In this document: positions 24,853 to 33,547 of the stretch, one piece after another
How positions within the stretch are numbered: position 1 is the first letter of the stretch
Layout: each line of letters begins with the position of its first letter
DNA from: Sediminibacterium sp.
GTDB taxonomy: Bacteria; Bacteroidota; Bacteroidia; Chitinophagales; Chitinophagaceae
Direction: 5' to 3'
DNA length: 48,957 nt
NCBI GenBank assembly: GCA_021300455.1
Contig: JAJTDP010000010.1
Span: 1 to 48,957, forward strand
The notes under the pieces: model-generated
Databases searched by the model: none
Seen by the model: the letters and a program-made list of their open reading frames with translations, nothing else
Told to the model about the DNA's origin: nothing
Program-made: the position numbers and the translations under genes

Positions 24853-25707
24853 TTAATCCCACTGCTCTTCTTCTGCTTTTTTAACAGACTTATGTGCCCA
24901 TCTTGAAACGAAGATGCTAAATTCAAATAAAGTATATAAAGGAATAAAAACAATTAATTGACTATACCAGTCTGGACTGGGTGTGATAAAGGCAGCTACC
25001 AATAAAATAATAACCGCTGCATATTTACGCGTAGTACTCAAAAACTTAGGAGTGATTAAACCAATTTTGGTTAATAAAAATACAATGACAGGTAATTCAA
25101 AGGCAATACCGCAACCTAATATTAAGTTGGTTAAATTATCTAAGTAATCGGCGAATGTTGGAATAGTGGTGATGACTCCTTTAGAACCCAACTGAAAGCC
25201 TGCTAAAAAATTAAAAGTAAAGGGACCTAGTACAAAAAATCCAAAGGCGGAACCCATGAAGAAAAATAAAGAAACCCAAAAAATCATGAACCTTGTATTC
25301 TTAACTTCTTTTTCTTTTAATGCAGGTTTTACAAATGACCATATTTGATAAAATATAAAAGGGAAGGCTATAATTAAACCACCCACAAAGGCCATACTAA
25401 TACTGCTTAAAAATTGGCCACCAAAAGTGGTGCTTTGTAAAGATACTTTCACAGGAGGCATACAAAGTGCATCTCCTAAATGTAACCAGTGACTTAAATC
25501 GCAGAATACTTTATAAGTAATGAAATCTGAATTCAGTGGACCTGTGATGACATTGTCCATAACCCAATCACGATAAATAAATATGACAAGCGAAGTAATT
25601 AATACAGCGCTTAATGAGCGAACAATGGTACCCCTTAATACTTCCAAATGATCGATGAAAGACATCTCTGATTCATCTGTTTTTTTAAATCGGTCAAATA
25701 GTGCCAT
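24853..25707 (-). CDS. tatC: Sec-independent protein translocase TatC
   Basis: The multi-spanning core of the twin-arginine translocase, which recognises RR signal peptides. The 284-residue protein has six membrane segments. Family hallmarks: MSFIDHLEVLRGTIVRS at the cytoplasmic N-terminus, FALPF-like FIFYQIWSFVKPALKEKE, FFFMGSAFGFFVLGPFTFNFL, the membrane Glu in GIAFELPVIVFLL, and AAFITPSPDWYSQLIVFIPLYTLFE. A TatA gene is not in the window. The Tat-signal proteins at 4000, 6686, 7364 and 9550 would depend on it. Upstream gene is the CNNM protein, 71 nt away. Confidence 0.94.
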   Translation of the reverse strand: MALFDRFKKTDESEMSFIDHLEVLRGTIVRSLSAVLITSLVIFIYRDWVMDNVITGPLNSDFITYKVFCDLSHWLHLGDALCMPPVKVSLQSTTFGGQFLSSISMAFVGGLIIAFPFIFYQIWSFVKPALKEKEVKNTRFMIFWVSLFFFMGSAFGFFVLGPFTFNFLAGFQLGSKGVITTIPTFADYLDNLTNLILGCGIAFELPVIVFLLTKIGLITPKFLSTTRKYAAVIILLVAAFITPSPDWYSQLIVFIPLYTLFEFSIFVSRWAHKSVKKAEEEQWD

Positions 25708-25778
25708 AATACATTATCAATGAGGGCTAAAGTTAAGGTTTCTAGTGGAAAAAGGGGGTTCAAAAATCAAAAAAAGGA

Positions 25779-27014
25779 CTAGCGGATTTTAATTTTTGCC
25801 TTTTCAATTCGGGTATCACTAACGGCCAATATTTCGGCATCAAAATGAGGCAAATGTATAATAGTGCGCATTTTAGGAATGGACTCGTGGTATTGAATTA
25901 AATAGCCACTAAGGGTCTCAGAGCTGTCTGCAGAAAAGTCTATACCATATTTTTCATATAAGTAGTCTAGTTCTAAACGACCACTAAATATATACTCCGT
26001 ATCTGAAAGCTTTTTTTCAACCAGATCCTGCTCATCATATTCATCTTCAATTTCTCCAAAAATTTCTTCAAGCACATCTTCCATAGTGACAATACCAGCA
26101 GTGCCTCCAAATTCATCCACTACCCATGCAATACTTTTTCTTTTTTTAGAAAACAAACTGATAAGATCAGCTGCATTCATACTCTCCGTTACTAAAGGAA
26201 TGGAATGTAAAATAGAAGCAATTTGAGTGGGCTTTTTAAATAAATCTAATTGATGCACATAACCCACTATTACATCGAGGGTTTCATCATAGACAATGAG
26301 CTTACTTAATTTAGTTTCAATAAAGACTTCACTTAAGCTTTGAATAGAAGTGCTTAAATCCACACCTACAATTTCTGTTCTAGGTACCAAACACTCTCTA
26401 ATTTTTATATCGGGTAAGCTTAATGCGTTTTCAAATAAATCTGTATTTAAATCTTGTTGTTCTTTCGATTGTTTTGTTTGTTGTACAAAATGGGCTAGAT
26501 CAACTTTGGTGAAGCCTTCTTTTTTATGAATGATGCGCATTTGAAATAAATATTTCAATACAAACTGCGCTAGGTTCACCAGTAATATAGTGATGGGCCT
26601 AAATAATAAATGAAAAAATTGTGCCAAAGGAGCGAATAGCGTAATCATAGAAGCGGCCCTGGCTTTGAATATAGCCTTGGGTACTAGTTCACCTATAAGT
26701 AATATCACAAGCGTAGATAAAATAGTATTACCCAGTAAAATGGAGTAGGGGCCTAGCGCCCATCTATCCCAAATATATTTATGTAATAAGCCTTCGAATT
26801 GAATACCAAAGACCACCAAGGAAATATTTAAACCAATTAAACAAGTACCAATAAATTGGGTAGGTGTTTCTAAAAAATTCGCAATAATTTTTCCTGACCT
26901 ATGGCCCTGCTTTTTTTTAAGCTCTAAGCTTAATCGGTTGGCACTCACAAAGCCAATTTCGTAGCCTGAGAAAAATCCAATCAAAATAATAGAAGCAACT
27001 ATTGCAAAAAGCAT
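25779..27014 (-). CDS. CNNM/CorC-type membrane protein (hemolysin family)
   Basis: A 411-residue protein with an N-terminal CNNM domain (four hydrophobic segments, residues about 1-160, with the motifs GFFSGYEIGFVSANRL and GELVPKAIFKARA), a pair of CBS domains (about 185-310, including LVPRTEIVGVDLS and VVDEFGGTAGIVTMEDVLEEIFGEIEDE) and a C-terminal CorC_HlyC FAD-binding-like domain (about 325-411). Members are linked to magnesium or cobalt efflux, and a Bacteroidota branch, GldE, to gliding; sequence alone does not decide between them. Flanked by tatC and an aldo/keto reductase gene. Confidence 0.88.
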   Translation of the reverse strand: MLFAIVASIILIGFFSGYEIGFVSANRLSLELKKKQGHRSGKIIANFLETPTQFIGTCLIGLNISLVVFGIQFEGLLHKYIWDRWALGPYSILLGNTILSTLVILLIGELVPKAIFKARAASMITLFAPLAQFFHLLFRPITILLVNLAQFVLKYLFQMRIIHKKEGFTKVDLAHFVQQTKQSKEQQDLNTDLFENALSLPDIKIRECLVPRTEIVGVDLSTSIQSLSEVFIETKLSKLIVYDETLDVIVGYVHQLDLFKKPTQIASILHSIPLVTESMNAADLISLFSKKRKSIAWVVDEFGGTAGIVTMEDVLEEIFGEIEDEYDEQDLVEKKLSDTEYIFSGRLELDYLYEKYGIDFSADSSETLSGYLIQYHESIPKMRTIIHLPHFDAEILAVSDTRIEKAKIKIR

Positions 27015-27046
27015 ATTAATGTTTTATTCAATTTCAAAATTAGTCA

Positions 27047-28036
27047 TTACCACTCAGGTAATTTTGGTTTTGTTTCAACAATATTTTCAATTTGTTCCAT
27101 CATCTCCGCTGTTAATAAGGCGGCCGTATCAATGGCCGTTAAATTGTCTATTAATTGTGCTTTGTTCGTAGCGCCTAAAATAGCTGTACTTACATTTGGG
27201 TTTTTAATACACCAGGCAATGCTTAAAGAAGCCGTACTTACTTTTAAAGCCTTTGCCATGGCAGCTAATAGCTGTACTTTTTTAATTCTGTCTTGCATTA
27301 ACCATCTGTCTCTTAACCATTCAAAACCTTCTAATTGAAAACGTGAACCCTCTGGTATACCATCATTGTATTTTCCTGTTAAAAGGCCTGAGGCTAAAGG
27401 GCTCCAGATGGTTGTGCCCATTCCTACGTTCTTAAAAATTTCAAGGTATTCGTTTTCCATTTTTGCACGCTCAAATAAATTGTATTGAGGTTGTTCTACC
27501 GATGGGCCTATTAAATGCTGTGCGGCGGCAATTCTGTGGGCTTCCATAATTTCAACACCACTCCACTCACTAGTACCCCAGTATAAAATTTTTCCTTGTT
27601 GAATAAGTGTATTCATCGTTTGCACTACTTCTTCAATAGGGGTGGTTTTATCAGGTCTATGACAATAGTAAAGGTCTAGGTAATCGGTTTGTAATCTGAT
27701 CAAGGCTTCATGACAAGCCTCGGTTAAATGCTTTCTACTAAGTCCTGTTTGATTGGGTTTGTTGGCTTTGCCTCTCCATCCAAAATAAGCTTTAGATGAA
27801 AGCACGATAGAAGTTCTATCCCATTTTTTATTGTTAAGTACGCGCCCCATCATTTTTTCACTCTCGCCTGCAGCATACACTTCTGCGTTATCAAAAAAAT
27901 TAATTCCTGCATCGTAAGCAATACCCATTAGTTCGTCGGCAATGCCGTCGTTGATTTGTTTGTGAAAAGTAACCCAGCTTCCAAAACTAAGTGTACTTAA
28001 TTGTAAGCCTGTCTTTCCCATTTTTCTGTATTCCAT
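27047..28036 (-). CDS. Aldo/keto reductase, K-channel beta-subunit-like (AKR6/YghZ group)
   Basis: A 329-residue NADPH-dependent carbonyl reductase with a TIM barrel fold. Catalytic tetrad regions: FFDNAEVYAAGESE (Asp, Tyr), VLSSKAYFGWRG (Lys) and LYYCHRPDKTTPIEE (His). WGTSEWSGVEI and WSPLASGLLTGKYNDGIP are typical of the AKR6 group, which detoxifies methylglyoxal and similar aldehydes. It lies 5 nt downstream of lptC and 32 nt upstream of the CNNM gene, so it seems to have been placed within an envelope-gene run rather than acting in it. Confidence 0.9.
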   Translation of the reverse strand: MEYRKMGKTGLQLSTLSFGSWVTFHKQINDGIADELMGIAYDAGINFFDNAEVYAAGESEKMMGRVLNNKKWDRTSIVLSSKAYFGWRGKANKPNQTGLSRKHLTEACHEALIRLQTDYLDLYYCHRPDKTTPIEEVVQTMNTLIQQGKILYWGTSEWSGVEIMEAHRIAAAQHLIGPSVEQPQYNLFERAKMENEYLEIFKNVGMGTTIWSPLASGLLTGKYNDGIPEGSRFQLEGFEWLRDRWLMQDRIKKVQLLAAMAKALKVSTASLSIAWCIKNPNVSTAILGATNKAQLIDNLTAIDTAALLTAEMMEQIENIVETKPKLPEW

Positions 28037-28041
28037 AAAGA

Positions 28042-28635
28042 TTATTTTGGATTGCTGCCAGTACTATCGGATAGTATAGCAAAACTATTTGATTGTGGTT
28101 TAAAAATATGAATATCACTTAAATCTTGATTGGCTTCAAAACCCTTCCCATAAATTTTAGCGATGGGGTTATGTTGTTTTACAATCACTTCTTTATCGGT
28201 GGTGAATTTATTAGTCAATTGATCCCATATCATTTCCTTGCACCATAAAGTATCGCCCAGCACATTATATACAACTACATTATTTTTTAAAAAAACTTTA
28301 TCCTCTTGCTCTTTATAATTGGCATAATCGGCACTAAGCTTACTTTGAATATGTAAGCTATCTTTATAAAAATCTACTTTAATAGTATTTGGAAATTCAA
28401 CCATCCTGCCACTATCTACTAAATACTTATTCATGAGTGGGGCCGTTAACTTAGCTGTCATTTTTCCATCGGTACTAATAAAAATAGAAACGTCTTTGCC
28501 TACATCAATACCACCAATACGTGAACTTAACGCCTGTACTTCATTGACATTATTTTCACAGGCCAGCATAAAAAAGCAGCTACTTATAAAAGCAACTGCT
28601 AGTTTAGTATTTTTATTGAATAAGGTATTAATCAT
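28042..28635 (-). CDS. lptC: LPS export periplasmic lipoprotein LptC
   Basis: Periplasmic bridge component of the Lpt lipopolysaccharide export machine. I choose the ATG at 28635 (197 residues): it overlaps the preceding stop by 8 nt and starts a clear lipoprotein signal (MINTLFNKN, hydrophobic stretch, FMLAC lipobox). An ATG at 28659 would add eight residues and a longer overlap. The LptC/OstA-like beta-jellyroll follows, with GKDVSIFISTDGKMTAKLTAPL, MVEFPNTIKVDFYKDS, LHIQSKLSADYANYKE and VFLKNNVVVYNVLGDTLWCKEM. In Bacteroidota this gene usually follows coaX and an outer-membrane protein gene, as it does here. Confidence 0.88.
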   Translation of the reverse strand: MINTLFNKNTKLAVAFISSCFFMLACENNVNEVQALSSRIGGIDVGKDVSIFISTDGKMTAKLTAPLMNKYLVDSGRMVEFPNTIKVDFYKDSLHIQSKLSADYANYKEQEDKVFLKNNVVVYNVLGDTLWCKEMIWDQLTNKFTTDKEVIVKQHNPIAKIYGKGFEANQDLSDIHIFKPQSNSFAILSDSTGSNPK

Positions 28636-30013
28636 ATTTGCGTTTATTAAACCAAACATCGCTCAAGCTATAACCTAATGAAAATTGTACAAAGTTTTCT
28701 TTGTAATCGTTAACACCAGAGCCTCTTTGGCCTACTTGCAATGCTAAATTTAGTAAAGTATATTGTAAATCGTATGAACGATATTTTCTAATAGGTAGTC
28801 CCAGGCCCGCAGTCAAGGCAGAGATTTTCAAGCCTTCATTGTCTATATTTAAATAGTCTTTACCTGTATAAAAGCCTGCTCTATAAGTAACTGTAGACCA
28901 ATAACTTTCATAGTTAAAAGCATTAGGACAAAACTGCGCTCCTATACGAAACATCCAAGAATTAGAAAGCTCATCTCTTTGACCATAGAAGCTGTACTTG
29001 TCTTTCCAAGCGGCGCTATTGTATTCTATACCCAATACCCATTGATCATAACTTCCTCTTGTTTCAAATTCTTTTTTATGCAAGGCTAAGCCTAAAGTAT
29101 ACATAGCAGGAATAATAACATTGCCTCTAACATTTTGAAGAGAAATAGCAGTATCTAAAGGAGTAGAAGTGGAAGCTGTAAAATTACCAGTAGAACGTAC
29201 TAGGTCTTGTTTGCCTTTCATGGTCTGGTCGAAGGTACCTGTGGCACCATAACTTAATGTGTATTCTGTTTTTTGAATACCTTTTTCTTTTTGAATTTTA
29301 TAAATTGGAAATTCTCCTAGCAAACCCCATTGAAAAAATGCACCACTAAATACAGTATTGGTATAGGAAGTAGATTGGAAAAAATAATTTGAATCGGTAC
29401 TGTTTTTAAATGATTTTATATTCTCTATTTTTCGACGTCCAAAATTAAAACCTGTATTGGCTCCAATACTCAAGTATTTCCAAGTCTTACCAAAACCTAC
29501 AAATACTTGGTTTAATCCACCTTGACCAATATAATTATTGAATACAGTATCCCCAGAAGAAATCTTTTTTATTTCGTTCACTGAGTAATTTATTTGAGAG
29601 ATAGGCCTTAAGCCAAATGCCATTCCTGTTTTTTTATTTTTATCCATGGGCAAACCCACTAAGATATAATTAGGAATTAAGTAAGTAGATTTTTCTTTGC
29701 CAGCGGGGCTTGATAACTTACTTAAATTATTATTATTAAAGTTCAACCCTAGGTCAAACGTAGTCATATAAATAGTACCATAAGAAGCAGGGTTATTGAA
29801 ATTAACGCTTTGCCCATAGCTGCCATTCATAGATGCAGTATAAGCTGCAGAAAAACCTCCCAATGCCTGACTAGCTACATTTTGATTATTCACTATTTCA
29901 GTGCCTAATCCATACCTAGAAAAAGGGGAGTTAATTTGAGCCTTAGTTGGGGTGATAAAACAAACTAAACCTAGAAAGGGGGTTAACCTAATTATTTTTT
30001 TCGCAAATAGCAT
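28628..30013 (-). CDS. Outer-membrane beta-barrel protein of unknown function
   Basis: A 461-residue exported protein: a signal peptide (residues 1-25, ending TKAQ), then alternating aromatic strands characteristic of an outer-membrane barrel, including SPFSRYGLGTEIV, LGGFSAAYTASMNGSYGQSVNFNNPASY, TTFDLGLNFNNN and a terminal FVQFSLGYSLSDVWF. It resembles the FadL/OmpP1-like or PorV-like barrels found between coaX and lptC in this phylum, but I cannot name a transported substrate. It overlaps coaX by 26 bp and lptC by 8 bp, so the three are probably translated in a coupled way, which favours an envelope-biogenesis role. Confidence 0.78.
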   Translation of the reverse strand: MLFAKKIIRLTPFLGLVCFITPTKAQINSPFSRYGLGTEIVNNQNVASQALGGFSAAYTASMNGSYGQSVNFNNPASYGTIYMTTFDLGLNFNNNNLSKLSSPAGKEKSTYLIPNYILVGLPMDKNKKTGMAFGLRPISQINYSVNEIKKISSGDTVFNNYIGQGGLNQVFVGFGKTWKYLSIGANTGFNFGRRKIENIKSFKNSTDSNYFFQSTSYTNTVFSGAFFQWGLLGEFPIYKIQKEKGIQKTEYTLSYGATGTFDQTMKGKQDLVRSTGNFTASTSTPLDTAISLQNVRGNVIIPAMYTLGLALHKKEFETRGSYDQWVLGIEYNSAAWKDKYSFYGQRDELSNSWMFRIGAQFCPNAFNYESYWSTVTYRAGFYTGKDYLNIDNEGLKISALTAGLGLPIRKYRSYDLQYTLLNLALQVGQRGSGVNDYKENFVQFSLGYSLSDVWFNKRKYD

Positions 30014-30713
30014 ACAGTCCTTTATATATTAAATTTTGGTCGGCAAATATCCTCTTTTTTAAATGAGGCACAAAATAAGAAATGTCTCCACCGGTTAATA
30101 GCACGTTAAAGTTGCCATATTTCTGCTCATATGCTGTAATAATGCCATCTATTTCGGCTGCCATGCCCAAAATAACTCCGCTAAGGATATTGGTTTTAGT
30201 ATCATAACCGACCAGGGGGAACTCGTTGGAGGGGCTAATCAGGGGTAAAAGGGCTGTTTGCTCATGCATTGCCTTGAAGCGCATTTGCATGCCTGGTGAA
30301 ATACTACCTCCTAAAAATTCATGGGTATTATTGATAAAATTATAAGTAATACAAGTGCCCAAGGAGATGACTAAATTATGCGCATGGGGGAACTGGTCAA
30401 CAGCGGCGGCAATTAAAGCTAAACGATCGGCGCCAATGGTTTCTGGCTTGCCCACCGGAGTGGTAAAGTTAATTTGGGTACTAGGTCCCAATAAATGAAA
30501 TTGAGTATTTTTTGAAAGCAGGGTTTCTATCTCTTTATCGTGATGAATAACGGAAGATAAAATAGTTTTTGCTGGAGTAAATTCAGTTAATAATTTTTCA
30601 ATTTCTTGAAGAGAGCCGGTCTCTAAAACACGAAGTTCGACGAGTGCCGCATTGGTAAAAATGGCTGCTTTTAATCGGGTGTTGCCAAAATCAAAACAAA
30701 TGGTGGTGGACAT
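29988..30713 (-). CDS. coaX: Type III pantothenate kinase
   Basis: First step of coenzyme A synthesis: ATP-dependent phosphorylation of pantothenate. The 241-residue protein has the ASKHA-fold signatures CFDFGNTRLKAAIF (Asp for metal), GADRLALIAAAVDQFP, LGTCITYNFINN and GGSISPGMQMRFKAMHEQTALLP. Monovalent cation dependent and insensitive to CoA feedback in known members. The last 26 bp overlap the outer-membrane protein gene. A TATTTTTG box at 30737-30730 could serve as a -7 element with a leader of about 10 nt. Confidence 0.92.
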   Translation of the reverse strand: MSTTICFDFGNTRLKAAIFTNAALVELRVLETGSLQEIEKLLTEFTPAKTILSSVIHHDKEIETLLSKNTQFHLLGPSTQINFTTPVGKPETIGADRLALIAAAVDQFPHAHNLVISLGTCITYNFINNTHEFLGGSISPGMQMRFKAMHEQTALLPLISPSNEFPLVGYDTKTNILSGVILGMAAEIDGIITAYEQKYGNFNVLLTGGDISYFVPHLKKRIFADQNLIYKGLYAICEKNN

Positions 30714-30818
30714 AAACTTATTTATGATTCAAAAATAATCTCTTTGCCCCAAAGTTTAGATAAAACAATAGGCAAGTTGCAAAAGTTTTCGGTTATTTGA
30801 TATACAAAATAAATGTAA

Positions 30819-31581
30819 ATGAAAGTTTCGGGATTTAGTTATGTAAGAAATGGGTTTGATTACGGAGTCCCTTTTGTAGAAGCCATTCAATCGGCCTTGC
30901 CCATATGCGATGAATTTATAATTGCCGTGGGCGATTCCAATGATGGCACAAGAGAAGCCATAACCAACTTACAATCAGACAAATGAAAAACAAATCGATC
31001 ATATAAAAAAGGCAATAGATAAGTACGATGCTGATAGCAGTTTGGATGGCTTTATTTTACCATTTTTACATTTTTGGGGTGGGTATAATTACTGCAGAAA
31101 TTCTAGAAGAGTACATAATTTTGAAGTACGTGTTTTTCGAAATAATATAGGTGTTAGATCGTATAGAGACTCACAAGGATTTAGAAAGTACAAGTCCAAA
31201 GAGGGGTATGAAAATAATACGGACAAAGGGGAAAAGCTGCGCGTTAAATTAGTGGATGCAGTTGTTTATCATTACAATGGTGTAAGACCACCTGCAGCAT
31301 TTAGAAAGAAAGCACAAATGTTTGGGGAACAATATTTGGAAAAAGAGGAAGTTGAAAAGCAATTAAATAAAATTAACTTTGATTGGGATAATGTTGATCG
31401 AGTTGTTTTATTTAAAGGGGAGCACCCATCTTATATGCAGGAAAAAGTAAATGCGCAAAACTGGGAATATACTTTTGATAAAAGTAAAGCAAGATGGAAA
31501 TTAAAAGATCGCTTAATACAGCCAATAGAAGATCTTATTGGTTTTAAATTTGGCGAGTACAAGAACTATAAACTTATTTAA
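30819..31581 (+). pseudogene. Glycosyltransferase family 2-like gene, internally deleted and frameshifted
   Basis: The first 55 codons (ATG 30819) give a typical GT2-like opening: MKVSGFSYVRNGFDYG, then ALPICDEFIIAVGDSNDGTREA. The frame stops at TGA 30984-30986. From 30985, one frame over, 198 codons of the same kind of protein continue to 31581 (EKQIDHIKKAIDKYDAD, LPFLHFWGGYN, FRKYKSKEGYEN, VYHYNGVRPP, LIGFKFGEYKNYKLI). The part normally between, holding the DXD sugar-nucleotide region and about 45-60 residues, is missing, so the catalytic centre is gone. The later part alone has only a TTG start at 31042. Neighbours coaX and meaB are intact. It was probably a cell-surface glycan enzyme. Confidence 0.85.
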
Positions 31582-31590
31582 TAAATTTGA

Positions 31591-32493
31591 ATGATAGAAT
31601 TCGAAAAAATATATAAGGGGGTAGCGGAGGGTGATTATTTATTACTCGCTAAGGCAGTTTCTCAAATTGAAAATAATACAGCTGAGGCAGCAGTATTATT
31701 ACAAAGTTTACTCCCTCAGTCCAGTCCTATCATAGGCATTACAGGTCCTCCGGGTGCAGGCAAAAGCACTTTAATTAATGCGCTCATTACCACCTGGGTG
31801 AATGAGGGTAAAAAAGTAGCAGTGCTATCGGTGGATCCTTCTTCCCCTTTTCACCAAGGCGCTATTTTAGGTGATCGTATTCGTATGAAGGATTGGTATT
31901 TGCATCCTCAGGTGTACATAAGATCACTTGCTTCAAGAGGACATTTAGGGGGCCTTAATATGGCCATGCTTTCCATGACTACTTTAATGCAGTCTGCTGG
32001 CTTTGATTATATCTTAGTGGAAACGGTGGGTGTGGGGCAATCGGAGGTAGAGATAGCCTCCTTGGCAGACACCACAGTGGTCGTCTTAGTGCCAGAAGCG
32101 GGCGATGAAGTGCAGATGATGAAATCGGGTTTAATGGAAATTGCCAATGTATTTGTAGTCAATAAAAGTGACCGACCCAATGCGCAAGTTTTTGTCAATC
32201 ATTTAAAACAAATGATTGCTGAAAATACATCTAGTCAATTGGCGCCAGCCGTAGTAAGCACGATTGCTACTGAGCGGGAAGGCATTTCGGATTTATTAAA
32301 AGCCATTGAAGCACATCAATTAGCCATGCAGGATGGCTTACAGAAAAAAGAAATGTACTTTAATAAAGTGGTACAATTAATTATGGCCAGTAAAATGAAT
32401 CAGGTAGATATAGAAAAAGTGAAAACGAGTTTAGCCTTGGAGTGTACTAAAGCAAATTTTAATGTTTTTAAATTTGCACAAACATTTTATTAA
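31591..32493 (+). CDS. meaB: Methylmalonyl-CoA mutase-associated GTPase MeaB (ArgK/LAO family)
   Basis: G3E-family P-loop GTPase that gates cofactor loading and protects B12-dependent methylmalonyl-CoA mutase. A 300-residue protein with the Walker A GITGPPGAGKSTLIN near residues 48-62, the switch/base region LSVDPSSPFHQGAILGDRIRM, ETVGVGQSEVE (G3) and NKSD (G4). Older annotations call the family LAO/AO transport ATPase. The mutase subunits are not in the window. It starts 9 nt after the glycosyltransferase pseudogene and could still be driven by that gene's promoter. The B12 link is shared with metH downstream. Confidence 0.92.
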   Translation: MIEFEKIYKGVAEGDYLLLAKAVSQIENNTAEAAVLLQSLLPQSSPIIGITGPPGAGKSTLINALITTWVNEGKKVAVLSVDPSSPFHQGAILGDRIRMKDWYLHPQVYIRSLASRGHLGGLNMAMLSMTTLMQSAGFDYILVETVGVGQSEVEIASLADTTVVVLVPEAGDEVQMMKSGLMEIANVFVVNKSDRPNAQVFVNHLKQMIAENTSSQLAPAVVSTIATEREGISDLLKAIEAHQLAMQDGLQKKEMYFNKVVQLIMASKMNQVDIEKVKTSLALECTKANFNVFKFAQTFY

Positions 32494-32543
32494 TTGCTAA
32501 TTTTTATACAATCAATTTTCAGATTGAGTTATTGTATAATGCT

Positions 32544-33272
32544 TTATTCGAAAATAAAATTGTTGCAGTAAGTAGCTTTATTACTAAAGTCCTGAAATTT
32601 TTCAAAAGTAAATTCGGCAATTGGAATGAAATGAGTTCCTTGAATAATTTTTCCTTGATAGCCCAGTGATTCTAAATAATGAATTGTTTCCATTACTTGT
32701 TCTTTACCAATATGCCTCGATTCAATTTCTACTAAAATTTTAGGCCTGTGTTTTTTAAGGGTAGCTGCTGCCCCCTTAAAAACATTTAATTCATTGCCCT
32801 CCACATCTACTTTTAAAAAATGAGGGATAAGTTGATGTTTTTCGCAGTATTCATCCATGGTAGTGATGATTACTTTTTCAGTGGCTTGAAAATTAATATC
32901 GTTTTCATGTTCTACAATAGTGGCGCTAGGAGAGCTTGATTTACCCTCTAAATGAGCAGGTAGGTATAAATTGCTTTGGCCAGATACATTGGAAAGTGCA
33001 ATATGTTCAATAACCACATTGTCCCAATGAAATAGATTTTTTAATTTTTCTAAATAAGTAAAAAGAATTTTTTGAGGTTCAAATCCAATGAGCCTACCTC
33101 CTTTACCCGTTTGTGCTAATAGCTGGTATAAGTAGCCTGCTTTATGGGCACCGATATCAAAGACAAGGTCTCCTTTTTTAATAGATTTATTGATATAGGC
33201 AAACTCGCCTTTATCGCTTTTACTGTATTTATACACTCTGTGTAAAAGCTTAATGGATTCAACTATTCTCAT
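32544..33272 (-). CDS. FkbM-family methyltransferase
   Basis: A 242-residue SAM-dependent methyltransferase. I start at ATG 33272 (MRIVESIKLLHRVYK); a longer frame to a TTG at 33344 would run into the upstream gene's end. Motif I is LVFDIGAHKAGYLYQLL, a second motif is LIGFEPQKILFTYLEKL, and the FkbM signature follows: HFLKVDVEGNELNVFKGA and KHRPKILVEIESRH. Members O-methylate secondary metabolites or surface sugars, or are linked to glycan synthesis. The nearby glycosyltransferase remnant suggests surface polysaccharide modification, but no cluster is intact. Confidence 0.86.
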   Translation of the reverse strand: MRIVESIKLLHRVYKYSKSDKGEFAYINKSIKKGDLVFDIGAHKAGYLYQLLAQTGKGGRLIGFEPQKILFTYLEKLKNLFHWDNVVIEHIALSNVSGQSNLYLPAHLEGKSSSPSATIVEHENDINFQATEKVIITTMDEYCEKHQLIPHFLKVDVEGNELNVFKGAAATLKKHRPKILVEIESRHIGKEQVMETIHYLESLGYQGKIIQGTHFIPIAEFTFEKFQDFSNKATYCNNFIFE

Positions 33273-33291
33273 TAAAGGGAGATTAAGGGAG

Positions 33292-33495
33292 TTATGGTTT
33301 ATCCTGCTTCCACCATTTAAAGGCGATATAACCAGCAATGGCAAATGGCATAGCTGCTAGGTATAGAATACCCGCATTGAACCCCTTTCCCGCTTCCTGT
33401 CCAATTTGAGCGGCAGTTTTGGTACAGATAGAGCATTGTGCCATAGCACTTGCCACTAATAATTGAGAGAGTATTAATAACGAAATTCGTTTCAT
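33292..33495 (-). CDS. Small exported membrane protein with CSIC motif, 67 residues
   Basis: A short protein with a signal peptide (residues 1-19, VASAMAQ) followed at once by CSICTKTAAQIGQEAGKG, then a single membrane span (GILYLAAMPFAIAGYIAF) and a basic, aromatic tail (KWWKQDKP). The CxxC motif just after the predicted cleavage site would face the periplasm and could bind metal or a thiol partner. I recall similar unnamed proteins in Bacteroidota but know no function. It lies upstream of the FkbM gene (19 nt) and downstream of a terminator after bTHX. Confidence 0.72.
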   Translation of the reverse strand: MKRISLLILSQLLVASAMAQCSICTKTAAQIGQEAGKGFNAGILYLAAMPFAIAGYIAFKWWKQDKP

Positions 33496-33511
33496 GAATA
33501 CTTTAATTTAA

Positions 33512-33536
33512 ATAAAAGGCCCCTTGCGGGGGTCTT
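33512..33536 (-). terminator. Rho-independent terminator after the bTHX gene
   Basis: On the minus strand AAGACCCC (33536-33529) pairs with GGGGCCTT (33523-33516) with one A-C mismatch and the loop CGCAA, followed by TTATTTAAA. It is 11 nt beyond the bTHX stop codon. Confidence 0.65.
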
Positions 33537-33547
33537 ATTACAAAGTG

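Noticed and set aside
31042-31581. Independent 179-codon gene starting at TTG
   Set aside because: The protein resumes in the same frame from 30985 and matches the C-terminal part of a glycosyltransferase whose N-terminus is at 30819; it is half of a pseudogene.
33273-33344. Upstream in-frame extension of the FkbM methyltransferase
   Set aside because: The only upstream start is a TTG inside the 67-residue membrane protein gene; ATG 33272 fits the family start.
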